A program made the position numbers and the translations under genes. Positions 28,301-32,173 of a DNA stretch of 32,173 nt are shown here, in pieces; the stretch's first letter is position 1; each line of letters opens with the position of its first letter. Source of the DNA: a virus; IMG/VR virus record IMGVR_UViG_3300010370_000142, positions 1 through 32,173 of that record. One strand, written 5' to 3'. A model generated the notes under the pieces. It was not told the DNA's origin and ran no database searches. It saw only the letters and a list, made by a program, of their open reading frames with translations.

Positions 28301-28515
28301 AGAACACAATTTTTGCTGTGGTTTGTCAGTGAGTCTAAATCAAAATATTGGTCTATATTTTGCAATAGATCTAAAGTAGAACCAGTATATCCCTGTGACG
28401 CATAATATTCTTTAAAAAATTCATTTATAAGTGGATATCCGTCTCTTACAAAAGCAGGAAGTTGTGAAGAGATAAGATCTTTAATTTTGACTCTGGTTCT
28501 ATCTGTTGATATCAT
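16354..28515 (-). CDS. Giant 4053-residue YHYH-domain virion structural protein, in the gp7 position
   Basis: A 12.2-kb uninterrupted gene between gp6 and gp8, where T4 has gp7 (1032 residues). I see no convincing similarity to T4 gp7, so equivalence is by position only. The N-terminus (RTRVKIKDLISSQLPAFVRD, then LINEFFKEYYASQGYTGSTL) and about the first 240 residues are helical and of a type known from cyanophage structural proteins. Residues about 1215-1345 hold a YHYH-type domain: LYTPRKLRESVYQ, HSPIIGWAYDGNPIYGPYG at 1260, FFVEDYEF, HNGRYCVTPEYPNGTYAYF. The His pair that names the family is replaced by Ala-Tyr. The rest is a string of short beta modules: at least a dozen GGxGY repeats (about 745-3830), five or more HxxxxGE...Y units (about 605-3090) and others. 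It is probably a long baseplate or host-contact protein. Its start is 18 bases after the gp6 stop. Confidence 0.9.
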   Translation of the reverse strand: MISTDRTRVKIKDLISSQLPAFVRDGYPLINEFFKEYYASQGYTGSTLDLLQNIDQYFDLDSLTNHSKNCVLDGELDEFSTSISAVYNPSENLLGTYGFPDRYGLLKINDEIILYKSKTDRTFDECVRGFSGVVKYGKGDSPEQLVFKETEAAAHSGESTIENLSVLFLEKFLRKLKDQFLPGFEDRDISSKVNQKTLIGKISDFYDSKGTEESVRILFGMLYGDDIRVINPKDFLLKPSDAIFRKTKDIIVEAIEGDPSTLKNRTLYQDAISNYGIQRSEAAIADIEVLKTDTKDYYRLKLNYDYDDPKNTTGNSYAPFVPHPNTRTTTQVSSGSTTLDVDSTVGFPDSGKIVVSLSNGSNESLSYSSKTLTQFFGVEPTSFSVSIGSTIRLDAYAYGYSGLSTSNPVKVRIGSIFKNVQIVDDTFYFSKGDSASLTYPGIANTTSKAVDWVLNIPLRYNIEQISLIDSSNQTYRVKTYDDNIFFVGDAATLKDSNDNSYDCNIVAIFDRKTFTIRGQGLLGVNGKYSIERKIKKSQVSTNLQKYSYINSYNSDIQSVYCNFDGEVLVASPSIPSYKNQPLSFYDRVIPLNGTFSGDTLTINNYPSNINDHGYYTGDSIYYKKGILFNDDDGDGVSVEVESKFTAFDEGIYFVKRINSNQLKLARSRADVFKNNFLSVSGIVTSNYIQPAEFKDAPIKSQNLLRFFPEPNNESGTYPTPIGSNIGMFVNGVELTNYKATDFVRYGEIQKCFVNRSGDNYDIINPPKLLITDEIGIGATGTVSVSGNLQRIDVIETGFDYMGDPVIDITGGNGIGAEAKVNTSLIVHSVSFDSTVVSGYVNLSNDTIGFSTYHKFRGIEQVVYKTDGEKAISGLTTNSLYYANVIDEQTIKLYNTEGDALSGTNAISLNDYGTGNHRFESLDKKKIITSILVTNSGENYQNKERTCQISGINTSLGYINIQDHGYNSGEVIVYNSSGNIISGLSTISRYIVTKVDDDNFKLSPVGVASTNKYFYYETQQYVQLTSTGSGVHTFNYEPITVTISGLIGVSTFSGQDFNAKIQPIFRGGIESVDIKSGGIGYGSSEILNYSRQPNYEFLSGKDAELFPIVNDGSITEVIVNYGGEQYNSPPDLLISGIGTNAVLTPVLRNGRLSSVKVINGGSGFNSSTAITVVPSGRGADLSFDIKQWNVNAFQKNLNITSLDDGYIKQSLNDNNGLQYSHLYTPRKLRESVYQKIQNNETKYGVFDLQLVNGSEINSRYHSPIIGWAYDGNPIYGPYGFASRTGGTTRLMKSGYELVSKENRPRFPEGFFVEDYEFKGNGDLDEHNGRYCVTPEYPNGTYAYFTTVDVSFVESVFPFTGYKKPVFPYVIGNTFKSKPIDFNFDKESNQSKYDLSDKNRTNPWLRNTSPYNTQSLNTFYDYFFSPLRDKNYLANIKVASEGQIDSIVIDNGGSGYKVGDEIVFDNEGTGGTGASAIVSEVTGKEISSVSAASTVIYNAEISPLNADGRYVVYSNSPHNLLNGDLVTISGITTFSSGLDGAHVIGVTSEKYSLATSIGNTSTTGIVTYISLSGNLSNSTVRENDIVQIENEKFKVLNVDLLSSRLRVLREVEGTTGSAHTATSVVTEISRKFTFNSKPQSNVVFERDYQIYFNPGESVGLGSISGVGIGSTIVFSNVGAGITQIFIPTQSIYIPQHNITTGDPLIYSSNGGTPIQVSTGSSIFRLQDSSTVYAANISQNLLGISTVKIGIGTTGTFAGVGTTGGLLYFLDFGTDVYHSFKTIKQNSVKSEVTKNIVTVSTASTHNLAISDQVTVSIKPSTTNTVTIKYNDYHRRMVVNPRTFTASDVDIVTDTIQILNHNLKTGDSVIHTASSPCGGLQSEKIYYAIRYTNDSIKLSTSKYGTSTFEKDIVNITSASSGTLSPINPEVLVYRDNRVVFDLSDSSLSFVSGSSVYSAFELKLYTDEQFTQEFYGTLSGNVFNVSSIGAVGISSNAKLTLTVDDRVPSKLFYKLVPTKSNFIPPVKSEIVLDEDVKNNNLLNIISSKYNGSFTVSGVGSTTFTYNLIGSPESSSYTLTQGSLSYKTTSSQAVGGISTIKVQYNGYGYTKLPGISTITSEGGIDAILTPFGAGIGTVVSISSDLLGYDYPTDKTLRPSCNLPEVFEVLPLNKLDYIGVTSAGNGYSLSPGLVLIDEYTNEIVDDTDLKFSIGQKFVQILKNTDGITGKPKIIPINNSNGCRIESITYNPITKDVSVGLNTGFSDIFPFSVGDKVLIENVSVGIATTGKGYNSSNYGYELFTLTAVPQGTSGLGGNVGIVTFNMSNFLNGGEIPGNFDALNSSGRIVAQKDFPIFDVKLKKSSFAKGELVVSENKVGQVESWNEKVNILKLSSSKEFNPGDIIKGLGTKTTGVVGKKYNFNAYVDTDAASEVIIGWENEVGFLNNNLHRIQNNEYYQNFSYTIKSHVPFEEWNNVVSSLSHNSGFVKFSDLQIESSAGTQIISNTPNSGSTVDTFNDLVSEYDLSCYVDYDSVFENKLNVSDRIVSSEIYFSNRVLTDFFESIGNRVLIIDDISGQFNSEPRSTPYAIVDSFDIGQKVKKYFTYMRDKRYTGERQSMMVSIAHNGVRGYLSQYGRVETAYDLGSFDVTFSEGDGYLLFYPTLYEVNDFDISYISFNLDSSVSGVGSTSLGDTVLIKTNKTSIAPASTGTIVSIANSYRASKILVEVDKVGDSTVYEVNELSLIHDNSEVYLLEYGQMTTFGLDTFEASSGLGTYSAYISGSNINVDFTVNAGVGTVNVNTIQVSIANTSSTGIGTYIFGPVDESIGFIDSTITTISSSPTPTQHVIAQYNNNIFDPTDLEDQHDASYFIVCAEDVTNGHYQMSEVIVVDDDSEAFITEYGSIETVSGVGTIGAGAGTTHTQLYFTPNPNINVQVRVFQMSLQLVNPTSLTSNLNIDMNNGEINAGFAMYEGTFSDVKRAFGLTHGGRNIFQRDFLGNDSSVVDTDSNSIVISGHFFVTGEELIYTHSGAGSTQAIGIASTDFGTGIGVTNKVPSKVFAIKVDERRVKLARSAEDALKTTPAALDIVSVGIGASHTLTSKNQNGRCLIAIDNYIQSPIVSTSVTTGITTSVSRTDNVLKFSGITSFFSGDLIKVNDEIMKIESVGFGSTNYILVKRPWMGTGLSTHSTSSLVTKITGNYNIVDNTINFVDAPKGLTPIGSSTNSPDERDWTGISTSAKFQGRTFLRNASIGSTNETYSKNYIFDDISDQFDASTKHFILKANGQNITGFSTNNSIVLINGVFQGPQGTLLQTQDYNLSENAGITSISFLGAATSVSSDPNTATIPVGGVIVSVGSTAGLGYQPLVSAGGTAIVSIAGTISSISIGNSGSGYRAGIQTVVNVGVFTSSVGNPNIQFIGTASVSNGHIVSVTITNPGSGYTATNPPNVIFDAPLSYSNIPLIYSSSSPSGIGTEATIDIVVGQGSSVIDFEISNLGYRYQNKQILTVATGGLTGIPTDPSKLFSNFEITVEKVASDSFSGWNIGELEVFDKIEDQFDGVKRKFTINKNGSPVTIRSKQGSNIDVQATLLVFLNDILQVPGDGYTFTGGSVITFAEPPKAPVDGIDGTGDKCKILFYKGSGEIDVQFTDVIETVKVGDTLTINANESLCIDSIQQDERLVTKIISSDTVETNPYVGPGISDDPNCIRSVTWCHQRSDKLVNNIVVGKSRTLYEPLVLPSAYIIQSVGIASTVIFVDNVKTFFDSVRENQTSINQKKISIISNNELISAAATAIVSSGGTITSVSILNGGSGYSAAPEVTIATPVGLGTTQRAVAISSITSGIVTSIIVSYGGTTTGSAYTSTNPPVVLISPPTPTYETNNVLSYSGDFGVIVGIATTSIVGVAQTGITFNFYIPSDSYLRSANIMGGSGITTVSGIQTGYYFVVNNSNVGNPSTSLYGDGSILGIGTQFLDNVYEVASVSTAQTSIPGVGTTTVAKVTVSVTNNSISGISHTTFFGNYSWGRVVLGERVNAKSFDAYTRNGSNGISTSALVSRVIPLKYNNYI

Positions 28516-28533
28516 TTTACTGCTTTAATTAAA

Positions 28534-30516
28534 TTAGTTAATGGTAGTTGAGGAAGGAGTTGTGGTAGTTGCGAGTATTGGTGTTCCTCGTACTAAACTT
28601 GTATTTGCATAACTTGAAGAAACAATGTAACTACTTCCAGAAACATCAGCTCCAGATGAAATGGTATCTGGTAAAGCATTGATAGTGCTGTTATTAATAT
28701 CTATCTGCAAATAAAGATCCTGTAATCCGATAACATCATTTGAATGAGGAGAAACTGAAATTTGAACAATAGAGACTCCACCATCCTGAAGTTCAGTTCT
28801 GATTATGTTAATTGGATTGAGTCTAATTTCACCTTTCAAATAATCAATTTGACCGATTGAGTCTCTTACAATTTCTGGATTTCTTGCAGAATTTAACTTG
28901 AATAAGAATATTGTACCGTATCTTCTACTACTTGTGCTTGTTGTATTTGGTCTATCGCCAAGATAGACTGCATATGGATACCCACTTACATAAAATGCAC
29001 TTGTCTTAATATTGTATCCAGTTTCATTTCCGATATGGAATTGATTTCCATAGCATATTTCATATTCTGCTAAAGTATTGATAGCGGCTTTTAAATCTCT
29101 TCTCATCGTAACATTTGTAATGTTAGATGTAATTGACTGGTGACTATCATCAACCAACTTTAAGAATTTACTATATTTGAAACGAGCACCAAAAGTATTT
29201 AATTCTGGAGACTCTGCATATTCTTGAACATTTTGTAATGCAAGAGAAGTTACAAATGCTTGACTTGGAGCTAAATTGCTGTTGTAATAAGCGACAACAT
29301 CAGTCTCAAGATACAAATATTTTAGATCAACAATTTCGGGTTGAATTCCTGCTACCGCATATTGACGCAATTTCGTCTTGATTTCATTCTTTGCAGAGTT
29401 TGACAAATATGGTCCATTCGTCGGTTTAATTGCCAAGAATACTTTTCCATATTGAGGTGGATTCAATTCCTCTCCACCATAGGCAGCAATTGCATCAATG
29501 AATGGATATACTTTGGGAGTAATGATTTCATAATCCCTTGATGTCACTGCTCTATATCTTGCTGAATAAAATCTTGGAGCATACTTTTTAATAGAGTCAA
29601 CACTTTCTATAGATTTTCCGTTTGATGAGACCTCTTGTGTAGTGATTTGAGAAATTCCAGACAATGCGACAGTTTCTGCACCACTTGAAGTATATGTTAT
29701 TCTTCCAGTAAATCTAAAGGAGTCAATTCTATTCGCTAGTGCTCCATTTGTTGTGATGTAAGAAACTTCAATGTAACTATTATCAGGTGGTTTTACCCCA
29801 AAGACATCATCTCCAAAAATTAATTCATATCTTTCATCTTCAATTTCATTAATATAAAAAACTGGTTCTGTTGGACCAACTCCAAAAATTGAATCTGTTT
29901 GTCTATATTCTCTTGATATTGTTGATGTTCTAGATGGCTTAACAGTGACTCTAATAGTTTCAGTGTCAATTCCTGCGTTTGGTAAAATATATCTTTGTCT
30001 TGGAGTAAGAGGATTTACAGTAAAATCTGCCGTTAAATATGTTCCCTCATAAACTTCTACATTTTCAAACAAAGCAAAGTTTGAAATAACTGGAACAGTT
30101 ATGTCTGACAAAGATGCAAATGTAAAATTATCCCCAACATATCCAGTTCCTGTAGCACACACCAAACCTTTATGTAGAGTAAGAGATGCTGGTGGTGTTT
30201 GATAACCTGTTGATGTATCTACAAAAAATGTTATAAGTGCTTTTGCACATTTTTTAGATCTTGGTACGTAACCAATATTTCTTGCAAGAGAAACAACATT
30301 TTCTCTTAGAGTTGCACTATCAATAAAGACTTCGTTTGTCACCATGTTTGCATTATATGATGCAATATAGGTGTTATATGCAAGCATATCAACAATCACA
30401 GAAAGATTTGATCCCTCAAAATCATAATCAGTGAAATTTGAGTTATTTCTTAAGTAATCTCTGATTGACTGCTTAATCTGGTCAAAATCCAGATTTGTAA
30501 AATTAATAAGTGACAT
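28534..30516 (-). CDS. gp6: Baseplate wedge subunit gp6
   Basis: Baseplate J-like protein; in T4, gp6 dimers form the inner ring that holds the wedges together and drives baseplate opening. Here 660 residues, the T4 length. The N-terminus (NFTNLDFDQIKQSIRDYLRN, then DYDFEGSNLSVIVDMLAYNT, then NEVFIDSATLRENVVSLARN, then IGYVPRSKKCAKALITFFVD) is the typical family opening. The middle carries RQTDSIFGVG, FYINEIEDERYELIFGDDVF, SYITTNGALANRID and KYAPRFYSARYRAVTSRDYE (about residue 310), the gp6/J hallmark, followed by YPFIDAIAAYGGEELNPPQY and GKVFLAIKPTNG. The start overlaps the gp25 stop by one base (TAATG), as expected for two wedge subunits made together. Confidence 0.96.
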   Translation of the reverse strand: MSLINFTNLDFDQIKQSIRDYLRNNSNFTDYDFEGSNLSVIVDMLAYNTYIASYNANMVTNEVFIDSATLRENVVSLARNIGYVPRSKKCAKALITFFVDTSTGYQTPPASLTLHKGLVCATGTGYVGDNFTFASLSDITVPVISNFALFENVEVYEGTYLTADFTVNPLTPRQRYILPNAGIDTETIRVTVKPSRTSTISREYRQTDSIFGVGPTEPVFYINEIEDERYELIFGDDVFGVKPPDNSYIEVSYITTNGALANRIDSFRFTGRITYTSSGAETVALSGISQITTQEVSSNGKSIESVDSIKKYAPRFYSARYRAVTSRDYEIITPKVYPFIDAIAAYGGEELNPPQYGKVFLAIKPTNGPYLSNSAKNEIKTKLRQYAVAGIQPEIVDLKYLYLETDVVAYYNSNLAPSQAFVTSLALQNVQEYAESPELNTFGARFKYSKFLKLVDDSHQSITSNITNVTMRRDLKAAINTLAEYEICYGNQFHIGNETGYNIKTSAFYVSGYPYAVYLGDRPNTTSTSSRRYGTIFLFKLNSARNPEIVRDSIGQIDYLKGEIRLNPINIIRTELQDGGVSIVQISVSPHSNDVIGLQDLYLQIDINNSTINALPDTISSGADVSGSSYIVSSSYANTSLVRGTPILATTTTPSSTTIN

Positions 30517-30917
30517 TATCGTGACTGTTGTAAAGCAAAGTCTAACTGTTGTGGTTGAGCTTCGATACCAATAATATCATAGACAATTCTGACATAATAC
30601 CCAGTATCATTTTCATCCACTTCAACATTAACTTCTTTTAAACTAACTCTCGGTTCAAATGTTCTGATGGTATCTTCAATACTCGATTGAATTGCTGCAG
30701 CACTGATAAAGTCAACATTTTCAAAAAGGGTTACAGAAACGTCAGATCCGAGTCTTTGATTAAAAGGTCTTTCCCCTCTTTGAGTTAAAACCAAATTTTG
30801 AATTGAACGAGCAATAGCACTTTCATTTCGCAGGTCAACCAAGTCACGATTCAACGGATTAGTCCCAAAAGAAAGACTAATGTCTCTAAATGCTTGGCTG
30901 ACCCTTTCGATTGGCAT
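30516..30917 (-). CDS. gp25: Baseplate wedge subunit gp25
   Basis: GPW/gp25 family (lysozyme-like fold name, no enzymatic role), the core wedge protein that starts sheath assembly and is conserved in all contractile systems. It has 133 residues against 132 in T4. Family marks visible: FRDISLSFGTNPLNRDLVDL at about 10-29, ESAIARSIQNLVLTQRGERP at about 32-51, then FNQRLGSDVS, where the glutamate of RGERPF is the conserved EPR-type core contact, and a C-terminal VNVEVDENDTGYYVRIVYDI strand pair. Transcription probably starts at the NATAAATA element 20 bases upstream, which overlaps the stop of the 83-residue gene. No Shine-Dalgarno sequence is visible. Confidence 0.96.
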   Translation of the reverse strand: MPIERVSQAFRDISLSFGTNPLNRDLVDLRNESAIARSIQNLVLTQRGERPFNQRLGSDVSVTLFENVDFISAAAIQSSIEDTIRTFEPRVSLKEVNVEVDENDTGYYVRIVYDIIGIEAQPQQLDFALQQSR

Positions 30918-30936
30918 TTAAATTACAGTATTTTTT

Positions 30937-31188
30937 CTATTTATTAGGTTCATAGAGGGGTTCAGTGCCATATTCCCAGTCATCATAATCAGCATCATTA
31001 CGAATTTTTGAGTGTAATTCGTTTTGATACTTAAAATTATGCTTTTTTTTGTTTAAGTCATAGTTAGCAATCTCTTGAATCACTTTTTTTGACTTAATTT
31101 TTTCTTCCCAACCATACTCACTTGACAAATATTGAGTTCCCCACTCATTTTTCATAAAATTTTCGTCTTTATCGACTTGTTTGGTCAT
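30937..31188 (-). CDS. Hypothetical charged protein (83 aa)
   Basis: Eighty-three residues: MTKQVDKDENFMKNEWGTQY, LSSEYGWEEKIKSKKVIQEI, a KKKHNFKYQNELHSKI stretch and an acidic, Asp/Tyr-rich end (DADYDDWEYGTEPLYEPN). The function is not recognised. It has no membrane segment and is hydrophilic throughout. The start is well supported by AGGAG at 31196-31200, seven bases upstream. It overlaps the end of the 231-residue gene by 20 bases, so the two are translated from one message. The stop codon lies inside the late promoter of gp25. Confidence 0.72.
   Translation of the reverse strand: MTKQVDKDENFMKNEWGTQYLSSEYGWEEKIKSKKVIQEIANYDLNKKKHNFKYQNELHSKIRNDADYDDWEYGTEPLYEPNK
30938..30945 (-). promoter_or_regulatory. 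T4-type late promoter upstream of gp25
   Basis: AATAAATA on the coding strand, a perfect NATAAATA, 20 bases before the gp25 ATG. It overlaps the last codons and stop of the 83-residue gene. Confidence 0.6.
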
Positions 31189-31864
31189 TTTTTTGCTCCT
31201 GATTTTGTAAATCAGAACTTTTTACGGGGTTGCTATCCCGAATTTCTGTAATTTCGTACATAAAATCATCGGAAGTCTCAATTTTACGACGATTTTCGAC
31301 GGAATATTCGGTTAAATCTATTTCGTACCCTGGATTTTTGGTAATTCTATTCTTTGTCCAGGCATCATCATACCATAAAATCTTATTATTGGGATATGCA
31401 TAGAAGTTTCCATTATCCATCTTGAAAAAATGAGCACATTTATGCTCTGGAGTCTCACTAAAGTTGGTATTCAGTGTAGATTTTGACTCCCAGGACCAAT
31501 CAAGAGTGAACAAATAGGTCCCTTCGTTCTTCTGCCCCTTATAATTGATTAATTCTGCACGCAATCCTGCTAATCTTGAACGAATTTGAACATCAATATA
31601 AGGAGAAAAACAATCCCACCACATACATTCTTCTAGTTCGGGAACTGGTGCATCTGGTTTCCAGCAAAATGCATGAATTGGTCTGCGAGTCCAGTTAACT
31701 CCATTCTCTAAAAATGCCTCAAACAGTGGTACATGCTTCTCTAATGATGCTACAGAGTGTACGTCACATAAAGTTACCTCTCCATGTCCTTTTTTATGAT
31801 TATAAAGAAACTCATTACGAATGTAACAAGTAATTGTTGGAAGATTGTGATTGAGATATGCCAT
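31169..31864 (-). CDS. Conserved cyanophage hypothetical protein (231 aa)
   Basis: The protein begins MAYLNHNLPTITCYIRNEFL, then YNHKKGHGEVTLCDVHSVAS, and has ENGVNWTRRPIHAFCWKP, ECMWWDCFSPYIDVQIRSRL, then LAGLRAELINYKG, YLFTLDWSWES and HKCAHFFKMDNGNFYAYPNN, then KILWYDDAWT. I know relatives in T4-like cyanophages next to the gp25 region, always without a function. It is rich in aromatic residues and Cys/His, which hints at a compact globular domain; it has no signal peptide or membrane helix. The last 30 residues are polar and probably unstructured. The ATG at 31864 is preferred to a TTG four codons upstream because that TTG lies in the T-run of the terminator and because relatives begin MAYLN. 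No ribosome binding site is clear. Confidence 0.8.
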   Translation of the reverse strand: MAYLNHNLPTITCYIRNEFLYNHKKGHGEVTLCDVHSVASLEKHVPLFEAFLENGVNWTRRPIHAFCWKPDAPVPELEECMWWDCFSPYIDVQIRSRLAGLRAELINYKGQKNEGTYLFTLDWSWESKSTLNTNFSETPEHKCAHFFKMDNGNFYAYPNNKILWYDDAWTKNRITKNPGYEIDLTEYSVENRRKIETSDDFMYEITEIRDSNPVKSSDLQNQEQKNDQTSR

Positions 31865-31876
31865 ATAAAAATCCAA

Positions 31877-31901
31877 TAAAAAAGCATGTATTGCTACATG
31901 C
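31877..31901 (-). terminator. Rho-independent terminator after the 46-residue gene
   Basis: On the coding strand GCATGTA and TACATGC form a perfect 7-bp stem (31884-31901) with a GCAA tetraloop, followed by six T (31878-31883). It begins 8 bases after the stop at 31910 and separates the glycosyltransferase/46-residue transcript from the structural block. Confidence 0.85.
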
Positions 31902-31909
31902 CATTTAAT

Positions 31910-32050
31910 CTATTTACCTTGTCCGCGATATTTTTTCTTTCTTCCATTGCGAGAGGTTGCTGAAAGTAATGTGCGAGGAGAACGCCCTTGGCGAGTTTTC
32001 TTCGGTGCTCCAGGTTCGAACAGTATTTTATTTGATCCACCTTTAGCCAT
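31910..32050 (-). CDS. Small highly basic conserved cyanophage protein (46 aa)
   Basis: Forty-six residues beginning MAKGGSNKILFEPGAPKKTR and ending GRKKKYRGQGK, with 14 Lys/Arg residues. Short proteins with this FEPG-x-PK-x-TRQG opening and RKKKYRGQG(K/R) ending are, from memory, very widespread in T4-like cyanophages; the function is unknown, and binding to nucleic acid or ribosomes would fit the charge (inference). The start is fixed by GGAGGTG at 32055-32061, six bases from GGAGG to the ATG, the strongest ribosome binding site in the window. A longer overlapping frame (31894-32166) lacks such support and is rejected. A terminator follows at once. Confidence 0.85.
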   Translation of the reverse strand: MAKGGSNKILFEPGAPKKTRQGRSPRTLLSATSRNGRKKKYRGQGK

Positions 32051-32054
32051 AAAT

Positions 32055-32061
32055 CACCTCC
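32055..32061 (-). promoter_or_regulatory. Strong Shine-Dalgarno GGAGGTG for the 46-residue gene
   Basis: GGAGGTG starts immediately after the stop of the glycosyltransferase-like gene and ends four bases before the ATG at 32050. It decides between two overlapping frames. Confidence 0.85.
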
Positions 32062-32062
32062 A

Positions 32063-32173
32063 TCAAATAATACGAGTCTTTTCGTGTCCAACACGAATCC
32101 GAGGATCGCACCAGATTTCAAAGCCTTCTTCTTTGGCATCCAGACAGAATGAAACATCCTCACCACACATATC
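32063..32173 (-). CDS. C-terminal end of a glycosyltransferase-like protein (5' part beyond window)
   Basis: The last 36 codons of a gene that enters from the right edge, ending at TGA 32063-32065. The sequence contains CGEDVSFCLDAKEEGFEIWC and DPRIRVGHEKTRII. The (G)EDVSFC-x-x-A-x-x-x-G(F/Y)-x-(I/L)-(W/Y) pattern, followed by a D-x-x-I-x-V-x-H end, is the acceptor-side ED motif and C-terminal strand of GT-A fold family-2-like glycosyltransferases. In phages such enzymes modify DNA, virion proteins or host surface sugars; which applies here cannot be told. The stop is 12 bases before the start of the 46-residue gene, so both are probably on one message ending at the terminator. Confidence 0.65.
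   Translation of the reverse strand, partial: DMCGEDVSFCLDAKEEGFEIWCDPRIRVGHEKTRII

Noticed and set aside
16354-28515. Calling the giant protein gp7 outright
   Set aside because: Only the position supports it. I see no T4 gp7 motif by eye, so the symbol is left empty.
6260-28515. Possible assembly fusion of several genes into the two giant frames
   Set aside because: Both frames are open throughout, with continuous codon use and recurring modules from end to end. No internal ribosome binding site with a family-typical start was noticed.
31865-31876. A TTG start at 31876 for the 231-residue protein
   Set aside because: It falls at the end of the terminator T-run, and relatives begin at the MAYLN methionine.
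31894-32166. A 90-residue open frame across the end of the glycosyltransferase-like gene and the 46-residue gene
   Set aside because: It overlaps two better-supported genes in other frames: the glycosyltransferase C-terminus with a recognisable GEDVSFC motif, and the 46-residue gene with a GGAGGTG site and a known cyanophage pattern. It shows no recognisable motif.
1-32173. CRISPR array, tRNA genes, transposons, integrase sites and photosynthesis or other host-derived metabolic genes
   Set aside because: I looked for these because they are common in cyanophages and accessory regions, but saw no direct-repeat array, cloverleaf, transposase or recognisable metabolic gene in this structural block.

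Overview
The window is an AT-rich (roughly one third G+C) stretch of a T4-like marine myovirus, most probably a cyanophage of Synechococcus or Prochlorococcus (Kyanoviridae type). This rests on recognisable T4 morphogenesis proteins (gp25, gp6, gp8, gp13, gp14, gp15, gp16) mixed with small proteins and domain types that I know only from T4-like cyanophages and, for some domains, algal viruses. The host cannot be fixed from sequence; a Pelagibacter-type T4-like phage is a less likely alternative. Every supported gene is on the minus strand, so transcription runs from the right end (32173) to the left end (1).

Layout in the direction of transcription. First come the tail end of a glycosyltransferase-like gene and a 46-residue basic protein, closed by a good hairpin-plus-T-run terminator. 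Next are two conserved hypothetical genes (231 and 83 residues). Then follow the baseplate wedge genes: gp25, gp6, a giant 4053-residue YHYH-containing protein in the position T4 uses for gp7, gp8, and a 2833-residue DUF4815-type structural protein in the position T4 uses for gp9-gp12 and wac. Two small genes (74 and 57 residues) lead into the neck and tail-completion block gp13, gp14, gp15 and the small terminase gp16. The left end holds a 55-residue Cys/His protein with a ten-A run, a 541-residue mosaic of small domains, and a truncated gene running off the window. The large terminase gp17 is not in the window; if T4 order holds it lies beyond position 1.

The genes are packed almost without gaps, many with TAATG or ATGA stop/start overlaps. 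Three short gaps, ahead of gp25, gp8 and gp13, each hold a perfect NATAAATA T4-type late promoter 18-21 bases before the start codon, so the block is probably read as a few long late transcripts.

The most noteworthy signals are protein-level. Two giant genes take up about 64% of the window. At least four kinds of short module (a GGxGY repeat, an SGA repeat, an E-I-Y...RG...H repeat and an HxxxxGE...Y repeat) are scattered through the gp14, gp15, gp8, DUF4815 and giant proteins, which suggests module shuffling between neck, sheath-terminator and baseplate genes. The 541-residue mosaic carries a second copy of a domain found in the gene next to it. The A10 run could let two C-termini be made from one small gene. 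I found no CRISPR array, tRNA, insertion sequence, attachment site or host-derived metabolic gene.
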